Positions 21,978 to 28,851 of a stretch of DNA of 64,000 nucleotides are shown here, piece by piece. The notes below the pieces were generated by a model. It was not told the origin of the DNA. It searched no databases and saw only the letters and a program-made list of their open reading frames with translations. The stretch is from the NCBI GenBank assembly GCA_902800965.1, contig CADCGK010000005.1, positions 229,542 to 293,541 on the forward strand. Reading direction: 5' to 3'. The stretch is from an uncultured Bacteroidia bacterium. GTDB lineage: Bacteria > Bacteroidota > Bacteroidia > Bacteroidales > F082. The first letter of the stretch is position 1. Each line of letters starts with the position of its first letter. Both the position numbers and the translations under genes were made by a program.

Positions 21978-22186
21978 GATTCATGGTGTTTGGGTGTGGG
22001 TCTCATTTCATAGTTGAAAAGGTTGAGCACCTGGTTAACTTTGTCGAGCCTCACGGTGGGTTTGCCTTGCTCCATCTCGCGGACGAAGTTGAGTCCGACG
22101 CCCGACTTGAGCGCCAATTGTTCTTGCGTCATTTTGTACTGTTTCCGCAGCTGTTTGACGGTTTCAGTCAGCAGTGTTTTCTTCAT
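21974..22186 (-). CDS. hipB: HipB-type XRE-family DNA-binding protein
   Basis: The 70-aa product is a single XRE helix-turn-helix domain (LRKQYKMTQEQLALKSGVGL, FVREMEQGKPTVRLDKVNQV). It is the first gene of the operon and presumably its autorepressor, also contributing to toxin control. The inverted repeat ATCC-TTTT-GGAT lies between its promoter box and its start codon, resembling the TATCC/GGATA half-sites bound by E. coli HipB, though with a shorter spacer. Confidence 0.87.
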   Translation of the reverse strand: MKKTLLTETVKQLRKQYKMTQEQLALKSGVGLNFVREMEQGKPTVRLDKVNQVLNLFNYEMRPTPKHHES

Positions 22187-22189
22187 TTT

Positions 22190-22214
22190 TTATATCCTTT
22201 TGGATGCAAAGATA
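22190..22214 (-). promoter_or_regulatory. hipBST promoter and putative HipB operator
   Basis: On the minus strand, TATCTTTG (22207-22214) is an exact -7 box, followed by the palindrome ATCCAAAAGGAT (about 22192-22203) before the hipB start at 22186. A bound HipB dimer here would block transcription. Confidence 0.6.
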
Positions 22215-22395
22215 ATATTTCTTTTTTAAATTATATCAGAACTGATGTATTTTTGTTGGAATTTTCATAATTACATCCGATCGAATGTTTTTTTTGCTTT
22301 GTTTTATTGCATTCTTGAATCATGTCGAAGACGAAGCAGGTCGCGCCCGGCTTAATCTCAGCAGTGGGCATGGCTGCTAACAACCCCAATGACAC

Positions 22396-22425
22396 AAGTA
22401 ATCCCAAGTAATCCCAAGTCATCCC
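22396..22425. repeat. Three-copy 10-bp tandem repeat
   Basis: AAGTAATCCC occurs twice and AAGTCATCCC once, head to tail. No function is visible. Confidence 0.7.
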
Positions 22426-22473
22426 ATCAAATGCTTCACTTGAGCAAACAACTCACTAAAAATCAATAAGAAA

Positions 22474-22510
22474 CAAAAAGGACCAACAAGGTCCAGTGGA
22501 TAAAGGTTTT
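22474..22510 (+). terminator. Weak hairpin with T-tract
   Basis: GGACC-AACAA-GGTCC forms a short perfect stem, followed 14 nt later by nine Ts. An inverted copy of its CAAAAAGGACCAACAAGG core (18 nt) lies at 18357-18374 in the kinase-2 promoter region. Confidence 0.35.
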
Positions 22511-22583
22511 TTTTTAATTTATTTGTAAACAAAAAACAATTGGACAATAAGTCAAATATTTAGCGAAATCAAGACATCAAAAA

Positions 22584-22610
22584 GTTGCGCCCGACACGAA
22601 TCTAGGGATA
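22584..22610 (+). promoter_or_regulatory. 27-nt start-proximal element, copy 1
   Basis: GTTGCGCCCGACACGAA followed by TCTAGGGATA, ending exactly 5 nt before the ATG at 22616. CCC and GGG within it could pair. Copies 2-4 are at 23695, 25004 and 27304. Confidence 0.8.
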
Positions 22611-22615
22611 AGAAA

Positions 22616-22966
22616 ATGAAGAAAACCTTACTGACAGTTGCAATGGTGGCTTTTCTGATTGGAGGCGTTTGCCCAACCGCTTCCGCAATGGAAAACAACA
22701 AAACGGCGAAGAGCGAAATTATTGCCGGTGACGATTGGGACAAGATTCTCAATGAGTATGAGAAGTACGTTGACCAGTACATCAAGACCTACAAGAAAGC
22801 CATGAGTGGCGATATGAGTGCTTTGAGTGAATATGTGGAGTTGGCCGAAAAAGCCCAAAAACTCGCTGAAAAACTTGAAAATGCCGAGGAAGAGATGACA
22901 GCGGCTCAAGTAAAACGTTACGCCAAGATTAATGAAAAATTTGCGAAGGCATTGAAGAATTTGTGA
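22616..22966 (+). CDS. Secreted helical protein (stand-alone helical domain)
   Basis: The 116-aa product has a signal peptide (MKKTLLTVAMVAFLIGGVCP then TASA) and a helical, charged mature part: DWDKILNEYEKYVDQYIKTY, ALSEYVELAEKAQKLAEKLE, MTAAQVKRYAKINEKFAKAL. The C-terminal domain of the 410-aa lipoprotein at 27336 is clearly the same module. It resembles a Bacteroidetes domain of unknown function, which I recall as DUF6591 without being able to check. The gene is preceded by copy 1 of the 27-nt element and followed 32 nt later by a membrane-protein gene. Periplasmic location; function unknown. Confidence 0.7.
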   Translation: MKKTLLTVAMVAFLIGGVCPTASAMENNKTAKSEIIAGDDWDKILNEYEKYVDQYIKTYKKAMSGDMSALSEYVELAEKAQKLAEKLENAEEEMTAAQVKRYAKINEKFAKALKNL

Positions 22967-22998
22967 AAGAATTAAATGAATAGAAAGGAGTAGTAAAT

Positions 22999-23340
22999 AT
23001 GGATAATCAACCTTTGACTAACAACCAGCAACTTGATAAGTTGCCCAATGCCGTAGCCGTGCTTGTCCTTGGTATCTGTTCAATTCTTTTCGGATGTGTA
23101 CTTGTTGGGTTTGTTTGTGGCATTGTTGGCTTGGCTCTTTCCAAGACACCAATGAATATGTACCGGCAAAACCCGCAAAGGTACATGAATTATGGTGTAC
23201 TCAATGCAGGTCGCATCCTTTCCATCATCGGTGTGATCTTGGGTGCCATTGCGATTGTGTGGGCTATTATAGCTGGTTTGATCCTCGGCGAGTCTGTTTT
23301 CCTCTTTGGGGATTTGTTTGAGGACTTGCTTGACCTATAA
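22999..23340 (+). CDS. Small membrane protein of the CCC-motif/DUF4190 type
   Basis: The 113-aa product has a hydrophilic Asn/Gln-rich N-terminus, then LPNAVAVLVLGICSILFGCV and LVGFVCGIVGLALSKTP, a YRQNPQRYMNYGVLNAGRIL loop, and SIIGVILGAIAIVWAIIAG. This is the layout of the short 'CCC motif' membrane proteins of Bacteroidetes, related to DUF4190. In many Bacteroidetes genomes such genes sit next to a DUF2752 gene, as they do here (11 nt spacing). The role is unknown. Confidence 0.7.
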   Translation: MDNQPLTNNQQLDKLPNAVAVLVLGICSILFGCVLVGFVCGIVGLALSKTPMNMYRQNPQRYMNYGVLNAGRILSIIGVILGAIAIVWAIIAGLILGESVFLFGDLFEDLLDL

Positions 23341-23351
23341 CACCCCATTAT

Positions 23352-23648
23352 ATGGACGCAATCGCTCATTGGATCTCCAATCATATGTTTCCTTGTTTCT
23401 ACAAACAAGTGTTTGGTTTTTCGTGCCCAATGTGTGGGAGCCAAAGGGCGGTTGCTCTTTTGTGTCAAGGTAGAGTTTGGGAAAGTCTTAGGATGTTTCC
23501 TCCATTGGCACCTTTGGCCATAACCCTGCTGGTGCTAGTTCTGAGACCGTTTGTTCCCCACATGGGGAAAAGGGTAATCCATGTTACACTCATCGTTGAT
23601 GCAATTGCTTTGGCTTTTAACATGGTGTACCAAAATGTAGTTGGATAA
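23352..23648 (+). CDS. DUF2752 membrane protein
   Basis: The 98-aa product carries the DUF2752 signature CPMCGSQRAVALL near residue 25, a Cys-x2-Cys pair followed by a conserved Arg, and two hydrophobic segments (MFPPLAPLAITLLVLVL and HVTLIVDAIALAFNMVY). It is co-transcribed with the preceding CCC-motif gene. The function of the family is not known. Confidence 0.75.
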   Translation: MDAIAHWISNHMFPCFYKQVFGFSCPMCGSQRAVALLCQGRVWESLRMFPPLAPLAITLLVLVLRPFVPHMGKRVIHVTLIVDAIALAFNMVYQNVVG

Positions 23649-23694
23649 CAATAAGAAAAAACGTAATTAACGAATTCATATTTGATCAGTAAAA

Positions 23695-23721
23695 GTTGCG
23701 CCCGACACGAATTTAGGGATT
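23695..23721 (+). promoter_or_regulatory. 27-nt start-proximal element, copy 2
   Basis: GTTGCGCCCGACACGAA followed by TTTAGGGATT, ending 5 nt before the ATG at 23727. It differs from copy 3 at one position only. Confidence 0.8.
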
Positions 23722-23726
23722 GAAAA

Positions 23727-24209
23727 ATGAAAAAATCAGTTTTAATCATGTTGGCCGTCGTTTCGATGGCATTGGTCTCCTGCGGAGGAGGAAAAGATGT
23801 AAAAAAAGATGTAAAAGATGAAGGTTTGAAACCTGCCGACCCTGTAATCACTTACGGATCTATAGATTATAATTCCAAAACAGATGTTAGAGACTGCATA
23901 AATGTGAAAAACGTTGTTATAAGAGAAAATGGAATGTATGAAGTTTCAATCACCGCTCAAGTCGAGTTGTTAAAAGAACCGTCTGAGCCGATTAAAGAAA
24001 TACGTTCAGGAGTTGAGCTTCTTGATAAAAACGGTGCGAGGATCTGTGGCATCAGTAATCTTGCGTTTTTTTTCGAGGGTTTAGAAAAAGTTGGAGATGT
24101 CTCGAGCGAGTCTTGTACACTTGATACAGATATGCTTGCCTCAAAAGTAATAGAAGAAGCTAAATTCTATAGAATTATCAATGTTTATGGGCTAAAAAAA
24201 TCAAAATGA
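23727..24209 (+). CDS. Lipoprotein of unknown function
   Basis: The 160-aa product has a lipoprotein signal (MKKSVLIMLAVVSMALVSCG) nearly the same as that of the 27336 product (MKKKALIMIAIITMALVSCG). The mature part is a beta-rich domain (VKNVVIRENGMYEVSITAQV, SGVELLDKNGARICGISNLA) resembling a small immunoglobulin-like or DUF-type fold; I recognise no named family. It is preceded by copy 2 of the 27-nt element and followed 16 nt later by the next gene. Outer-membrane or periplasmic location expected. Confidence 0.65.
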   Translation: MKKSVLIMLAVVSMALVSCGGGKDVKKDVKDEGLKPADPVITYGSIDYNSKTDVRDCINVKNVVIRENGMYEVSITAQVELLKEPSEPIKEIRSGVELLDKNGARICGISNLAFFFEGLEKVGDVSSESCTLDTDMLASKVIEEAKFYRIINVYGLKKSK

Positions 24210-24225
24210 CTAAATATTAATCGCT

Positions 24226-24945
24226 ATGGCTAAAATGAAGAGAAATGGAGTCTCTTCCCTCCACCAATCATGCCCTCCTAATCCTTGGATAAACGTAACT
24301 TGGGCAAACACGGTAGCTACCTGCGACAAGGGTGTCATCACACCTGCTTATTGCTCCGCAAAGGGCATTGACATCGGAACCTTGCCAGAGCCATACTCTG
24401 GAATCCTCAATAGTCGTATAGTATTCCTCAACCTCAACCCTGGCCCTGCTGACAAGTGTTTTCACGGATATGCCGACTTCCTAATAGCCACCCAAAACAC
24501 CTTAAATCATGCAGCAACAGAGCCAACCCTGTGGGATACGCCGCTCATCAAAAATGGCAAATTGCATGATGGTTGCACGTGGTGGCAGGACAGAACCAAA
24601 GAATTGAGAGAAGCTATTTGTCCCAAAGCCTTGAACGTGTTTAGGCTTGAGTTTTTCCCTTATCACACAAATATAGCTTTTAACTTTCCGAATCTGCCTT
24701 CCAACGCATACCGCAATTACTTGCTTTGCCAAGCGATGAAGGAAGGTAAATTGATTGTGGTTTTAAGGGGAAAGACACGTTGGTTTGGCATTAGTGACAA
24801 ATGCTGCGATGGTGAAAAGGTTGGAGAGAAGTTGGCAAGTTACCCAAATCTTATCATCCATAGAAATCCGAGAAGCGTGTACCTCACATCGAAAAATTTC
24901 GATACTGCCGATTGGAAAAGAATTGTCGATACACTAAAATACTAG
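24226..24945 (+). CDS. Uracil-DNA-glycosylase-superfamily-like protein
   Basis: The 239-aa product has no signal peptide, unlike its neighbours. IVFLNLNPGPADKCFHG resembles the first active-site loop of the UDG superfamily, FRLEFFPYHT is a central strand/loop, KLIVVLRGKTRWFG a buried strand, and HRNPRSVYLTSKNF could be the second active-site loop. I know of unnamed Bacteroidetes proteins with this pattern but not of a characterised member. Loss or change of the catalytic Asp/His cannot be judged by eye. It may be a cytoplasmic nucleotide- or DNA-processing enzyme. A strong terminator follows. Confidence 0.5.
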   Translation: MAKMKRNGVSSLHQSCPPNPWINVTWANTVATCDKGVITPAYCSAKGIDIGTLPEPYSGILNSRIVFLNLNPGPADKCFHGYADFLIATQNTLNHAATEPTLWDTPLIKNGKLHDGCTWWQDRTKELREAICPKALNVFRLEFFPYHTNIAFNFPNLPSNAYRNYLLCQAMKEGKLIVVLRGKTRWFGISDKCCDGEKVGEKLASYPNLIIHRNPRSVYLTSKNFDTADWKRIVDTLKY

Positions 24946-24956
24946 TATTACGAAAG

Positions 24957-24990
24957 TTCCCCGACACTCATGTCGGGAGTCGGGGATTTT
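24957..24990 (+). terminator. Intrinsic terminator with alternative stems
   Basis: CCCCGAC (24959-24965) pairs with GTCGGGG (24979-24985) and is followed by ATTTT. An alternative inner stem CCCGACA/TGTCGGG overlaps it. The CCCGACAC string also occurs in the 27-nt element 20 nt downstream. Confidence 0.75.
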
Positions 24991-25003
24991 CATAAACCTA
25001 ACA

Positions 25004-25030
25004 GTTGCGCCCGACACGAATTTAGGGATA
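25004..25030 (+). promoter_or_regulatory. 27-nt start-proximal element, copy 3
   Basis: GTTGCGCCCGACACGAA followed by TTTAGGGATA, ending 5 nt before the ATG at 25036. Confidence 0.8.
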
Positions 25031-25035
25031 GGAAA

Positions 25036-26751
25036 ATGAGAAAAACAATTATAGCATTGTTATTGTCCGCGGTTGCGATTCCCCAACTGTCAATGGCCAA
25101 GGAAAGAACAATCAAGGTGGGGAAAACGGTAGTCTATACCGGCGAGGTCGCCGACAAGAAAAACCCATCGGGAATAGGCTGTATTGTGTTCAATAACCAA
25201 CCCAAAAAAGCAACAGAAGCGGATACCATAAGAGGTCGCTTTGAATCCCTAGGCAATGATTTTGTGATTTCTGATGCGAAAGCTACCTTTGCCAATGGTG
25301 CAAAATTCAGCGGAATGGCCTCCGTTTTAATGGAGACTCTATCTGATAAACCTGTTGTTGAACAAATTACTTGTACGCTAATCGGCTGTCTTGAATGGCC
25401 GGGCAAGCCTGTGATGACGGGAGAATTTCATGTGTGTCGAAAAACAGATTGTGGCTCCAATATTTTTGAACTGAAACTTGAGCCTTTTGACACAAAGGAT
25501 GTTAATACAATGATATATCGTCATGGATCGTTCAAAGGCATCATCCAAGATGGATCTGTTCCCATGGGGAAAGGAGTGCTTAGTATTATTGCAAACAATC
25601 ACTTCGAAGAGGGGAAGGTCTTGGATGTCATAGAGGGTGTCTTTAATGGACAAAATGTCACTGAAGCAACATTGAGTTTCAACTCTGGCTATAAGTTCTA
25701 TGGAGATTTAAGTTATGATGTTTCAGAGAAAGGAACCGATGAGGTTTATGCATACAACCTTAATGGTTTGTTGATAGATGACAAAGGTCATCAAGTGTTT
25801 CGAGATACGGCCTTTGTTATCTGTCGCCATACTGATTTCAATTCGTTGCGTGTAGGTATCGAAGATTTTGAAGGAATCAGTGTGCTGCGTTTTATTGATA
25901 AAGAATATGAACCATTCACTGGATGCGACACTGTTGAGGTATCAACAAAACTAAATATTTCAGAGAAAAACAAAGGCAAATGGAATAGTACCCTTGCTTA
26001 TGCGGAAAAAGAGCCGGTGTTTTACTATTCCAATGGTGTTGTCGTTACAAAAACTGAGGATGGGGTGTGCGTTGACCGAAAGAATGTTTCTTTTGTGGTA
26101 AAAAATAATCGTTTGACGGAATTCCTTAAGGATTATGAGGAAGGTTTTTTTCATTTCGTTAAAGATGGTCAAAGCCAAATAATATATAAAGATGGTTCAA
26201 GATATGAAGGCTCCCTTTCGATAAGTTCAGCTCGCTACTGCAATTCAATAGAGGATGAGCTTGCCGCCTACATTGACGTTGATCGAATGAACGACTATCG
26301 AATTATGTATATCGATGGAACCACGACCTTTGCGAATGGGAAGAAGGACGTGTGGAAAAAAGGCTACACTGAATACCAGGCCAACAAAATTGCTGGCAAT
26401 TATGAAGGCCGAGTAAAACTGCTTGAACAAACCCTTCGCGAAGAAGCCAAGGCGGCCGACATGGCTTGGGAAGAGGCGCGACCCTTGTTTGAAAAGGATT
26501 ATGCTAAACGTTATGTTGACGCTCTTTACGGATACCGTTTGATAGAAGGGATGCCACTATCCATGTTCAAGCGAGTCAAAGAAATGGGGCTGCCGTATTA
26601 TGATATGATAGGGCCATTTTCCACGAATCATGGACCGTTCAACCAATATGTGATTACCATTTGGAACCGCCAAACGGCTGATATGGAATATCAAAAGGTT
26701 ATCAAATTTGACATTTTCAATAGGCTTTATTCAATATCAACTAATTTTTAA
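25036..26751 (+). CDS. Secreted MORN-repeat-like protein
   Basis: The 571-aa product begins with a signal peptide (MRKTIIALLLSAVAIPQLSM then AKE), chosen over an ATG 66 nt upstream that has none and lies before the 27-nt element. The mature protein contains scattered MORN-like G/Y-rich motifs (YTGEVADKKNPSGIGCIVF, ANGAKFSGMASVL, NSGYKFYGDLSYD, KDGSRYEGSLSI, DGTTTFANGKKDVW), then a helical C-terminal part (RVKLLEQTLREEAKAADMAW) and a final mixed domain. Members of this type are surface or periplasmic proteins of unknown role. The 169-aa gene follows 11 nt later in the same operon. Confidence 0.6.
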   Translation: MRKTIIALLLSAVAIPQLSMAKERTIKVGKTVVYTGEVADKKNPSGIGCIVFNNQPKKATEADTIRGRFESLGNDFVISDAKATFANGAKFSGMASVLMETLSDKPVVEQITCTLIGCLEWPGKPVMTGEFHVCRKTDCGSNIFELKLEPFDTKDVNTMIYRHGSFKGIIQDGSVPMGKGVLSIIANNHFEEGKVLDVIEGVFNGQNVTEATLSFNSGYKFYGDLSYDVSEKGTDEVYAYNLNGLLIDDKGHQVFRDTAFVICRHTDFNSLRVGIEDFEGISVLRFIDKEYEPFTGCDTVEVSTKLNISEKNKGKWNSTLAYAEKEPVFYYSNGVVVTKTEDGVCVDRKNVSFVVKNNRLTEFLKDYEEGFFHFVKDGQSQIIYKDGSRYEGSLSISSARYCNSIEDELAAYIDVDRMNDYRIMYIDGTTTFANGKKDVWKKGYTEYQANKIAGNYEGRVKLLEQTLREEAKAADMAWEEARPLFEKDYAKRYVDALYGYRLIEGMPLSMFKRVKEMGLPYYDMIGPFSTNHGPFNQYVITIWNRQTADMEYQKVIKFDIFNRLYSISTNF

Positions 26752-26762
26752 TAATAACAGCA

Positions 26763-27272
26763 ATGAAAAGGTTTATTATAATTGTATTGTTGGTTGTTTC
26801 AACCATTGGAGGCGTGTTTGCTCAATCTCTTGTCGGGAAGTGGGACATGGATGTCTCTGCCTTAAAATCAACAGGTCTGACAAGCTTTACGACAGAGTTT
26901 GTTCAGTCAGGGATTGTAAAAATGACGGTGGTATATACTTTTACGGAAAGTGGTATTTCCATGGAGTTTCCTATAGTTATGAATGGGAAATATGAGGTTG
27001 CAGGAAAAGCATTGAACAGGGAGATCATTCCAGAATCCATTAAGGGATCGTGGGATCTCATCTGTCCAACGTGTGACAAAAACCGATTACAAGAGGCACG
27101 CAAGGCAGCGGGCTCTAATATGGATCAAGTTTTGAAGGAAGTGATAAAAACTGTAAAGTCGGAGTTTACTTCTCGTGGCATGTATCAGCAAATCCTTCAA
27201 CTTAACGAAAGCACTCTAGTGATACAAGTACCTGGAGGAAGTTTGGAGGTGTATCATAGAATTACAGAATAA
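26763..27272 (+). CDS. Secreted lipocalin-like protein
   Basis: The 169-aa product has a signal peptide (MKRFIIIVLLVVSTIGGVFA then Q). The mature part starts SLVGKWDMDVSAL and goes on with beta strands (VKMTVVYTFTESGISMEF, GKYEVAGKALNREI), as in lipocalin-like domains of Bacteroidetes, with a helical insertion in the second half (NMDQVLKEVIKTVKSEF) and the ending QLNESTLVIQVPGGSLEVYH. It shares an operon with the MORN-like gene. Ligand and function are unknown. Confidence 0.6.
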   Translation: MKRFIIIVLLVVSTIGGVFAQSLVGKWDMDVSALKSTGLTSFTTEFVQSGIVKMTVVYTFTESGISMEFPIVMNGKYEVAGKALNREIIPESIKGSWDLICPTCDKNRLQEARKAAGSNMDQVLKEVIKTVKSEFTSRGMYQQILQLNESTLVIQVPGGSLEVYHRITE

Positions 27273-27303
27273 ACCATTCTTAACAAGTTCAATAACTATT
27301 TTA

Positions 27304-27330
27304 GTTGGTCCCGACACGATTATAGGGATA
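27304..27330 (+). promoter_or_regulatory. 27-nt start-proximal element, copy 4 (divergent)
   Basis: GTTGGTCCCGACACGAT followed by TATAGGGATA, ending 5 nt before the ATG at 27336. It differs from copy 3 at four positions but keeps length and spacing. Confidence 0.7.
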
Positions 27331-27335
27331 TAATA

Positions 27336-28568
27336 ATGAAAAAAAAAGCTTTGATTATGATTGCCATTATTACGATGGCATTAGTATCTTGTGGTGGTAA
27401 CGGAAAAAAAGGCTCAATTAAACCAATTTCAGAGAAAATCACTGGTCCTTTGGGGGCATACTTTGAAGTGGTTTCAAAGGACTATGTGCCAACCGACAGA
27501 GGAAACGTTAGTATTGAACTGAGACGTGTTCAAACTGGATTCCCCGAACCATGGAATTCAAGCATGAAGGTGGGTTATTCAGACGGTTGTTTTGAGCCGC
27601 TTTTCACCGCAGAGTTCCAAGATGAAAACGGGAATACGTTGTCAAAAGACAAGACAGACATCGTATGGGACAAAGACGAACTTGTGTCTCTTGCTGCTTT
27701 GCTAGTTGACGAATCTTGCACTATAGGTTTCGAAATGAATAATGAGAAAGCAAGTCGGGTGAAACTAAGCAGCACTTTTGAGGTCCATGAATCATCGCCA
27801 TCATCAGTTTTGAATGAAGATGACTTTGGAAAAACAGTTCATCATTTTGTTGGCAAAGTGGCAGGCTCTAACGTCCACTTGTCGATGAACATTGATGGCT
27901 CATCGGTTCTAGGCCGCTACTATTACGATTCGCAAAGAAAGAAAGGCAACAAATCGTCTATGAAGTTTTTCGGTGAAAAGGATGACGACAGCCTGGAATT
28001 GACAGAATTCTTTACTGACCATCCCACCGGGCAGTTTGAAGGCGATTGGAGGGAGGGGGTGTATAAAGGCACTTTTACACGTGCAAAAGACGGCAAAACC
28101 TTTGACTTTGAGTTAGTGGAAACAGATGGAGGGGAAGAGTTTTTCACGGAGGAGGAATTGGCTTTCGAAATACCCGATTTTGAAGTTGATATAAATTTGG
28201 ATTTTGGCTTTTCCGATTCGGGCTCTACTGATTGGGACGAGGTGTTGGACGAATATGAAAAATTCGTGAATAGCTATGTTTCCTTCGTCAACAAGGCATC
28301 AAATGGCAATGTAACGGCACTCGCGGAATATGCAGAGATGTTGGAGAAAGCCGAAGAATTCTCGTCAAAATTGGACTCTGCAAAAGGCGATATGTCAACA
28401 GCTCAGATGAACCGTTTGCTCAAATTGGAGAACAAAATGGCAAGCGTCGCAACCAAAGCCGCTGGGTTGATGAACAAGATGGATGACCTTGATTTGGATG
28501 ATCTCCTGAACGATGCGACAAATGGCTTGTTTGGCGACGATGATGATGACGATTGGGATGCCGATTGA
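27336..28568 (+). CDS. Three-part lipoprotein sharing its helical C-terminal domain with the 22616 product
   Basis: The 410-aa product has a lipoprotein signal (MKKKALIMIAIITMALVSCG). The N-terminal domain (about 25-160) is beta-rich and resembles that of the 23727 lipoprotein. A middle domain (VHHFVGKVAGSNVHLSMNID, VLGRYYYDSQRKKGNKSSMK, GQFEGDWREGVYKGTF) resembles small secreted beta domains. After an acidic linker, the C-terminal domain (DWDEVLDEYEKFVNSYVSFV, ALAEYAEMLEKAEEFSSKLD) is the module found alone in the 22616 product. It ends in an Asp-rich tail (GDDDDDDWDAD). Copy 4 of the 27-nt element precedes it. The function is unknown. Confidence 0.7.
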   Translation: MKKKALIMIAIITMALVSCGGNGKKGSIKPISEKITGPLGAYFEVVSKDYVPTDRGNVSIELRRVQTGFPEPWNSSMKVGYSDGCFEPLFTAEFQDENGNTLSKDKTDIVWDKDELVSLAALLVDESCTIGFEMNNEKASRVKLSSTFEVHESSPSSVLNEDDFGKTVHHFVGKVAGSNVHLSMNIDGSSVLGRYYYDSQRKKGNKSSMKFFGEKDDDSLELTEFFTDHPTGQFEGDWREGVYKGTFTRAKDGKTFDFELVETDGGEEFFTEEELAFEIPDFEVDINLDFGFSDSGSTDWDEVLDEYEKFVNSYVSFVNKASNGNVTALAEYAEMLEKAEEFSSKLDSAKGDMSTAQMNRLLKLENKMASVATKAAGLMNKMDDLDLDDLLNDATNGLFGDDDDDDWDAD

Positions 28569-28663
28569 AGCAATATAGATGACTTGTTGTTGGTAATGGC
28601 CATGTATTTGTGGAATTGATTGGCTCGTTTTTTGCATTTAACAAATCTTTGTCAATACAAAAC

Positions 28664-28812
28664 TATGAAAAAGAAACACCTTTACTTGTTGGCTGGCATT
28701 TGCTTGGCCATCGGTTTCGGCCCGTAGTGCGGACTACGAGATCGTCAATATCTATGGTCGCAAATACATCATCTTCAGCTCCGGTGGCGACATCGAGGTG
28801 CTGAATTATTAA
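28664..28812 (+). pseudogene. Decayed relative of the 85-aa protein gene at 10960
   Basis: The ATG opens MKKKHLYLLAGICLAIGFGP and then stops at TAG. In the next frame SADYEIVNIYGRKYIIFSSG and the ending GDIEVLNY follow directly. Compared with the gene at 10960, the middle third is missing and the two ends are out of frame, so this is an internal deletion with frameshift. The last about 30 nt are almost identical to the intact gene. Confidence 0.8.
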
Positions 28813-28822
28813 AAGTTTTTAT

Positions 28823-28830
28823 TATTTTTG
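28823..28830 (+). promoter_or_regulatory. Promoter -7 box for the 28852 lipoprotein
   Basis: TATTTTTG, 21 nt before the ATG. Confidence 0.5.
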
Positions 28831-28851
28831 CAGAAACTAACCTGCAAAACT

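Larger units (their letters stand above)
22187..22615. other. 429-nt gene-free region between hipBST and the secreted-protein array
   Basis: It contains the hipB promoter, a three-copy 10-bp repeat, a small GGACC/GGTCC hairpin followed by a T-tract, and the first copy of the 27-nt leader element. A minus-strand frame of 63 codons (22231-22422) is not supported. The base composition is AT-rich. Confidence 0.65.

Noticed and set aside
22231..22422. 63-codon minus-strand frame upstream of the secreted-protein array
   Set aside because: Composition is odd, it includes the 10-bp tandem repeat, it has no promoter box and no recognisable feature; more likely a chance frame.
22584..27330. Integron attC sites
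   Set aside because: The repeated 27-nt elements sit before, not after, each gene, lack the GTTRRRY/RYYYAAC core pair, and there is no integrase.
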